From an uncultured Saprospiraceae bacterium (lineage in GTDB: Bacteria > Bacteroidota > Bacteroidia > Chitinophagales > Saprospiraceae): a DNA stretch of 64,000 bases. The DNA lies in contig CALEYL010000075.1 in the NCBI GenBank assembly GCA_937926205.1, positions 186,001 to 250,000 on the forward strand, read 5' to 3'. Both the position numbers and the translations under genes were made by a program. The notes under the pieces were generated by a model. The model did no database searches. It was not told the origin of the DNA and worked only from the letters and a program-made list of their open reading frames with translations. Position 1 is the stretch's first letter; each line of letters opens with the position of its first letter. Positions 62,821 through 64,000 of the stretch are shown here, piece after piece.

Positions 62821-63022
62821 GAATGCTGTGGATTGTGTGAACCTGCGATCAAATGCACAAATCTGTTTGTACTTAAGCTCTGATCGAGAACGCAAAAATA
62901 GGCTCTTGGTTGAGAAAATTCCCCCTTTTACACGAACTCAGAAAAACCGGAACGATTTTTTTTCGCGTGATGTTTCCTAATTTGCCAATCATGACATACA
63001 TTTGCGCAGATTTTGAAAAAAG

Positions 63023-63110
63023 GGAGAGATGGCAGAGTGGTTTAATGCGGCGGTCTTGAAAACCGTTGACTGTAACAGGTCCCGGGGTTCGAATCCCTGT
63101 CTCTCCGCCA
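63023..63110 (+). tRNA. tRNA-Ser (anticodon TGA)
   Basis: An 88-base serine tRNA including the encoded CCA. Acceptor GGAGAGA pairs with TCTCTCC, the anticodon loop CTTGAAA gives TGA, with a long variable arm and intact T loop TTCGAAT. It reads UCA (and UCG/UCU by wobble). A perfect terminator follows at 63124-63148. Confidence 0.96.
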
Positions 63111-63123
63111 AAGTCTAGATGGG

Positions 63124-63148
63124 GGCCGTCATTTTGACGGCCTTTTTT
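63124..63148 (+). terminator. tRNA-Ser(TGA) terminator
   Basis: GGCCGTC at 63124-63130 pairs with GACGGCC at 63136-63142 (5-base loop) and is followed by six T residues, a textbook factor-independent terminator 13 bases after the tRNA. Confidence 0.9.
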
Positions 63149-63263
63149 GTTTGTAGGACATTCAGCCCAAGCGTGCTTGAGGCTGGAGGTTCTGCGAACA
63201 AAAAAGCAGCCGAAAGCGCCCATGTAGGCTTTGGAACTCCCCCTACGTGGGATCACCGCAGGT

Positions 63264-63322
63264 AATCCCTGTCTCTCCGCCAAAGTCTACATGGGGCCGT
63301 CATTTTGACGGCCTTTTTTGTT
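63264..63322 (+). repeat. Duplicated tRNA-Ser 3' end plus terminator
   Basis: The 59 bases here repeat 63092-63151: the T-arm/acceptor end of tRNA-Ser(TGA) with CCA, the short spacer and the same GGCCGTC hairpin with T-run (second copy 63295-63319). The copies differ by a C/G change and one inserted G. They are 172 bases apart; between them lies a stem CCCATGTAGG / CCTACGTGGG (63219-63228, 63242-63251). This is how the edges of an island inserted in a tRNA gene look, but the interval holds no gene. Confidence 0.9.
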
Positions 63323-63374
63323 TTCCGGCTCACCGGCCAAGCGTACATAAGAATACCTGTATATTTGCCCACCT

Positions 63375-63836
63375 ATGTACACCAAACAAGAGATATCCAA
63401 ACAAAAGCAGGCTTTCTGGACCACCTTCGGCAGGTATATGCAACCCATCCCTTCGGCAGATGGCGATAAAGTCAACTGGATCAATTATAAGACAGGCATA
63501 TCAGGCATTCACTTCAGAATGGATGCAAACCATCAACAAGCGAGCATCGCCATCGTTTTATCCGAGAGCGACCTCGACTTGCAAAGTCGCCACTATGATC
63601 TGTTTGTACAGTTAAAGCACCTGTTGCAATCTTCCCTGGCAGAAGACTGGCTTTGGCAAGCGCTGATACAAAATGAATTTGGCAAAACCATCAGTACGAT
63701 CAGCAAAACAAAAAGCGGCGTAAACATCAACAACAACGAAGACTGGCCGGAAATCATCTCTTTCTTAAAGCCACGCATCATCGCTTTGGATCAGTTTTGG
63801 AGTCTATCCAAATATGGATTCGAAGGGATTAGATAA
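63375..63836 (+). CDS. DUF4268 family protein
   Basis: A 153-residue soluble protein. It matches DUF4268 along its length: QKQAFWTTFGRYMQPIPSADG near 10-30, KVNWINYKTGISGIHFRMDA near 32-51 and IALDQFW near 135-141. The domain is often appended to, or near, restriction and nuclease proteins, but stands alone in many Bacteroidota. No function is established. It starts 52 bases after the second terminator copy at the tRNA duplication and is the last gene in the window. Confidence 0.85.
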   Translation: MYTKQEISKQKQAFWTTFGRYMQPIPSADGDKVNWINYKTGISGIHFRMDANHQQASIAIVLSESDLDLQSRHYDLFVQLKHLLQSSLAEDWLWQALIQNEFGKTISTISKTKSGVNINNNEDWPEIISFLKPRIIALDQFWSLSKYGFEGIR

Positions 63837-64000
63837 TGATAAACTAATTGCTCACCCTATAGGGCATCAGTCTCTGGAATTCCCTTCTGGTTTTACTTCC
63901 AGGTCATGACAATGAAAAATGATCTTGACACAGGTATTTGAGCAATCCCTCCCAACATCAAAAATCATCAATCATGTAATCGTCAATCATCAATACCCCC
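63837..64000. other. Terminal gap with TCATCAATCA-type repeats
   Basis: The last 164 bases hold no complete gene. Near the end (about 63958-63994) imperfect copies of ATCATCAATCATG and GTCAATCATCAATAC occur in tandem, an AT-rich simple repeat commonly seen between genes in this phylum. A gene may begin beyond the window edge. Confidence 0.5.

Noticed and set aside
62821..63022. Cobalamin riboswitch before metH
   Set aside because: The B12-box type sequence and the expected hairpins are not seen; the gap mainly precedes a tRNA gene in the other direction.

Overview
The window reads as chromosomal DNA of a Bacteroidota bacterium, most likely from the Saprospiria (Lewinella/Haliscomenobacter-like); the phylum is well supported, the class is an impression. 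Pointers: a SusC/RagA porin, two proteins with type IX secretion C-terminal domains, lipoproteins with Bacteroidota-style signals, families typical of the phylum (DUF4199, DUF4293, DUF3667, DUF4268, viroplasmin-type RNase H, short arginine decarboxylase), and promoters with the TAnnTTTG -7 box. I annotate 54 protein genes, two tRNA-Ser genes, several hairpin terminators, some promoters and four kinds of repeat. I see no prophage, transposase, CRISPR array or replication origin.

Layout. 1-3 kb: hemC-hemD (hemD cut by the window edge) beside a PGM1-like ATP-grasp gene. 3-9 kb: DUF1415, a secreted S10 carboxypeptidase, an M3 metallopeptidase lipoprotein, a membrane-anchored LuxR-type regulator and DUF4199. 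9-16 kb: an Nfu protein and a two-gene SusC plus VCBS/ASPIC unit without SusD. 16-18 kb: groES-groEL. 18.7-22 kb: ilvD-ilvB. 22-25.5 kb: FkbM methyltransferase, outer-membrane protein, polyprenol-phosphate mannosyltransferase and trpA. 25.5-34.3 kb: ABC exporter, superfamily 1 helicase, TrmH, a 1032-residue periplasmic coiled-coil protein and MscS. 34.4-43.8 kb: a McrB-N-terminus-like orphan, endonuclease I, an orphan paaC, serA, cvpA-yhhN, trpB, DUF3667 and DUF4293. 43.8-46.4 kb: an exbB-x-exbD-exbD energising complex behind tRNA-Ser(GGA). 46.5-54.3 kb: tatD, RNase H, an HD-PycTM fusion, a flavin monooxygenase, purU, an OmpA lipoprotein, a T9SS cargo protein and a DUF962 protein. 54.4-64 kb: arginine decarboxylase, trpF, surE, a polyamine-type GNAT, metH, tRNA-Ser(TGA) and DUF4268.

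Most genes are housekeeping: haem, branched-chain amino acids, tryptophan, serine, methionine, polyamines, chaperones and RNA modification. Tryptophan genes are scattered (trpA, trpB and trpF at three loci). The most unusual structure is a pair of composite repeat arrays built from 7-bp units. Each lies between convergent genes, and in each case the array supplies the last codons and the stop codon of the minus-strand gene (trpF and metH). Other points of interest are a 25-bp duplication of the DUF1415 gene end around a two-hairpin insert, a duplicated tRNA-Ser 3' end with its terminator, the HD-PycTM protein (related to the membrane effector of Pycsar phage defence, but with no cyclase nearby), and the long 11-residue-repeat coiled coil.
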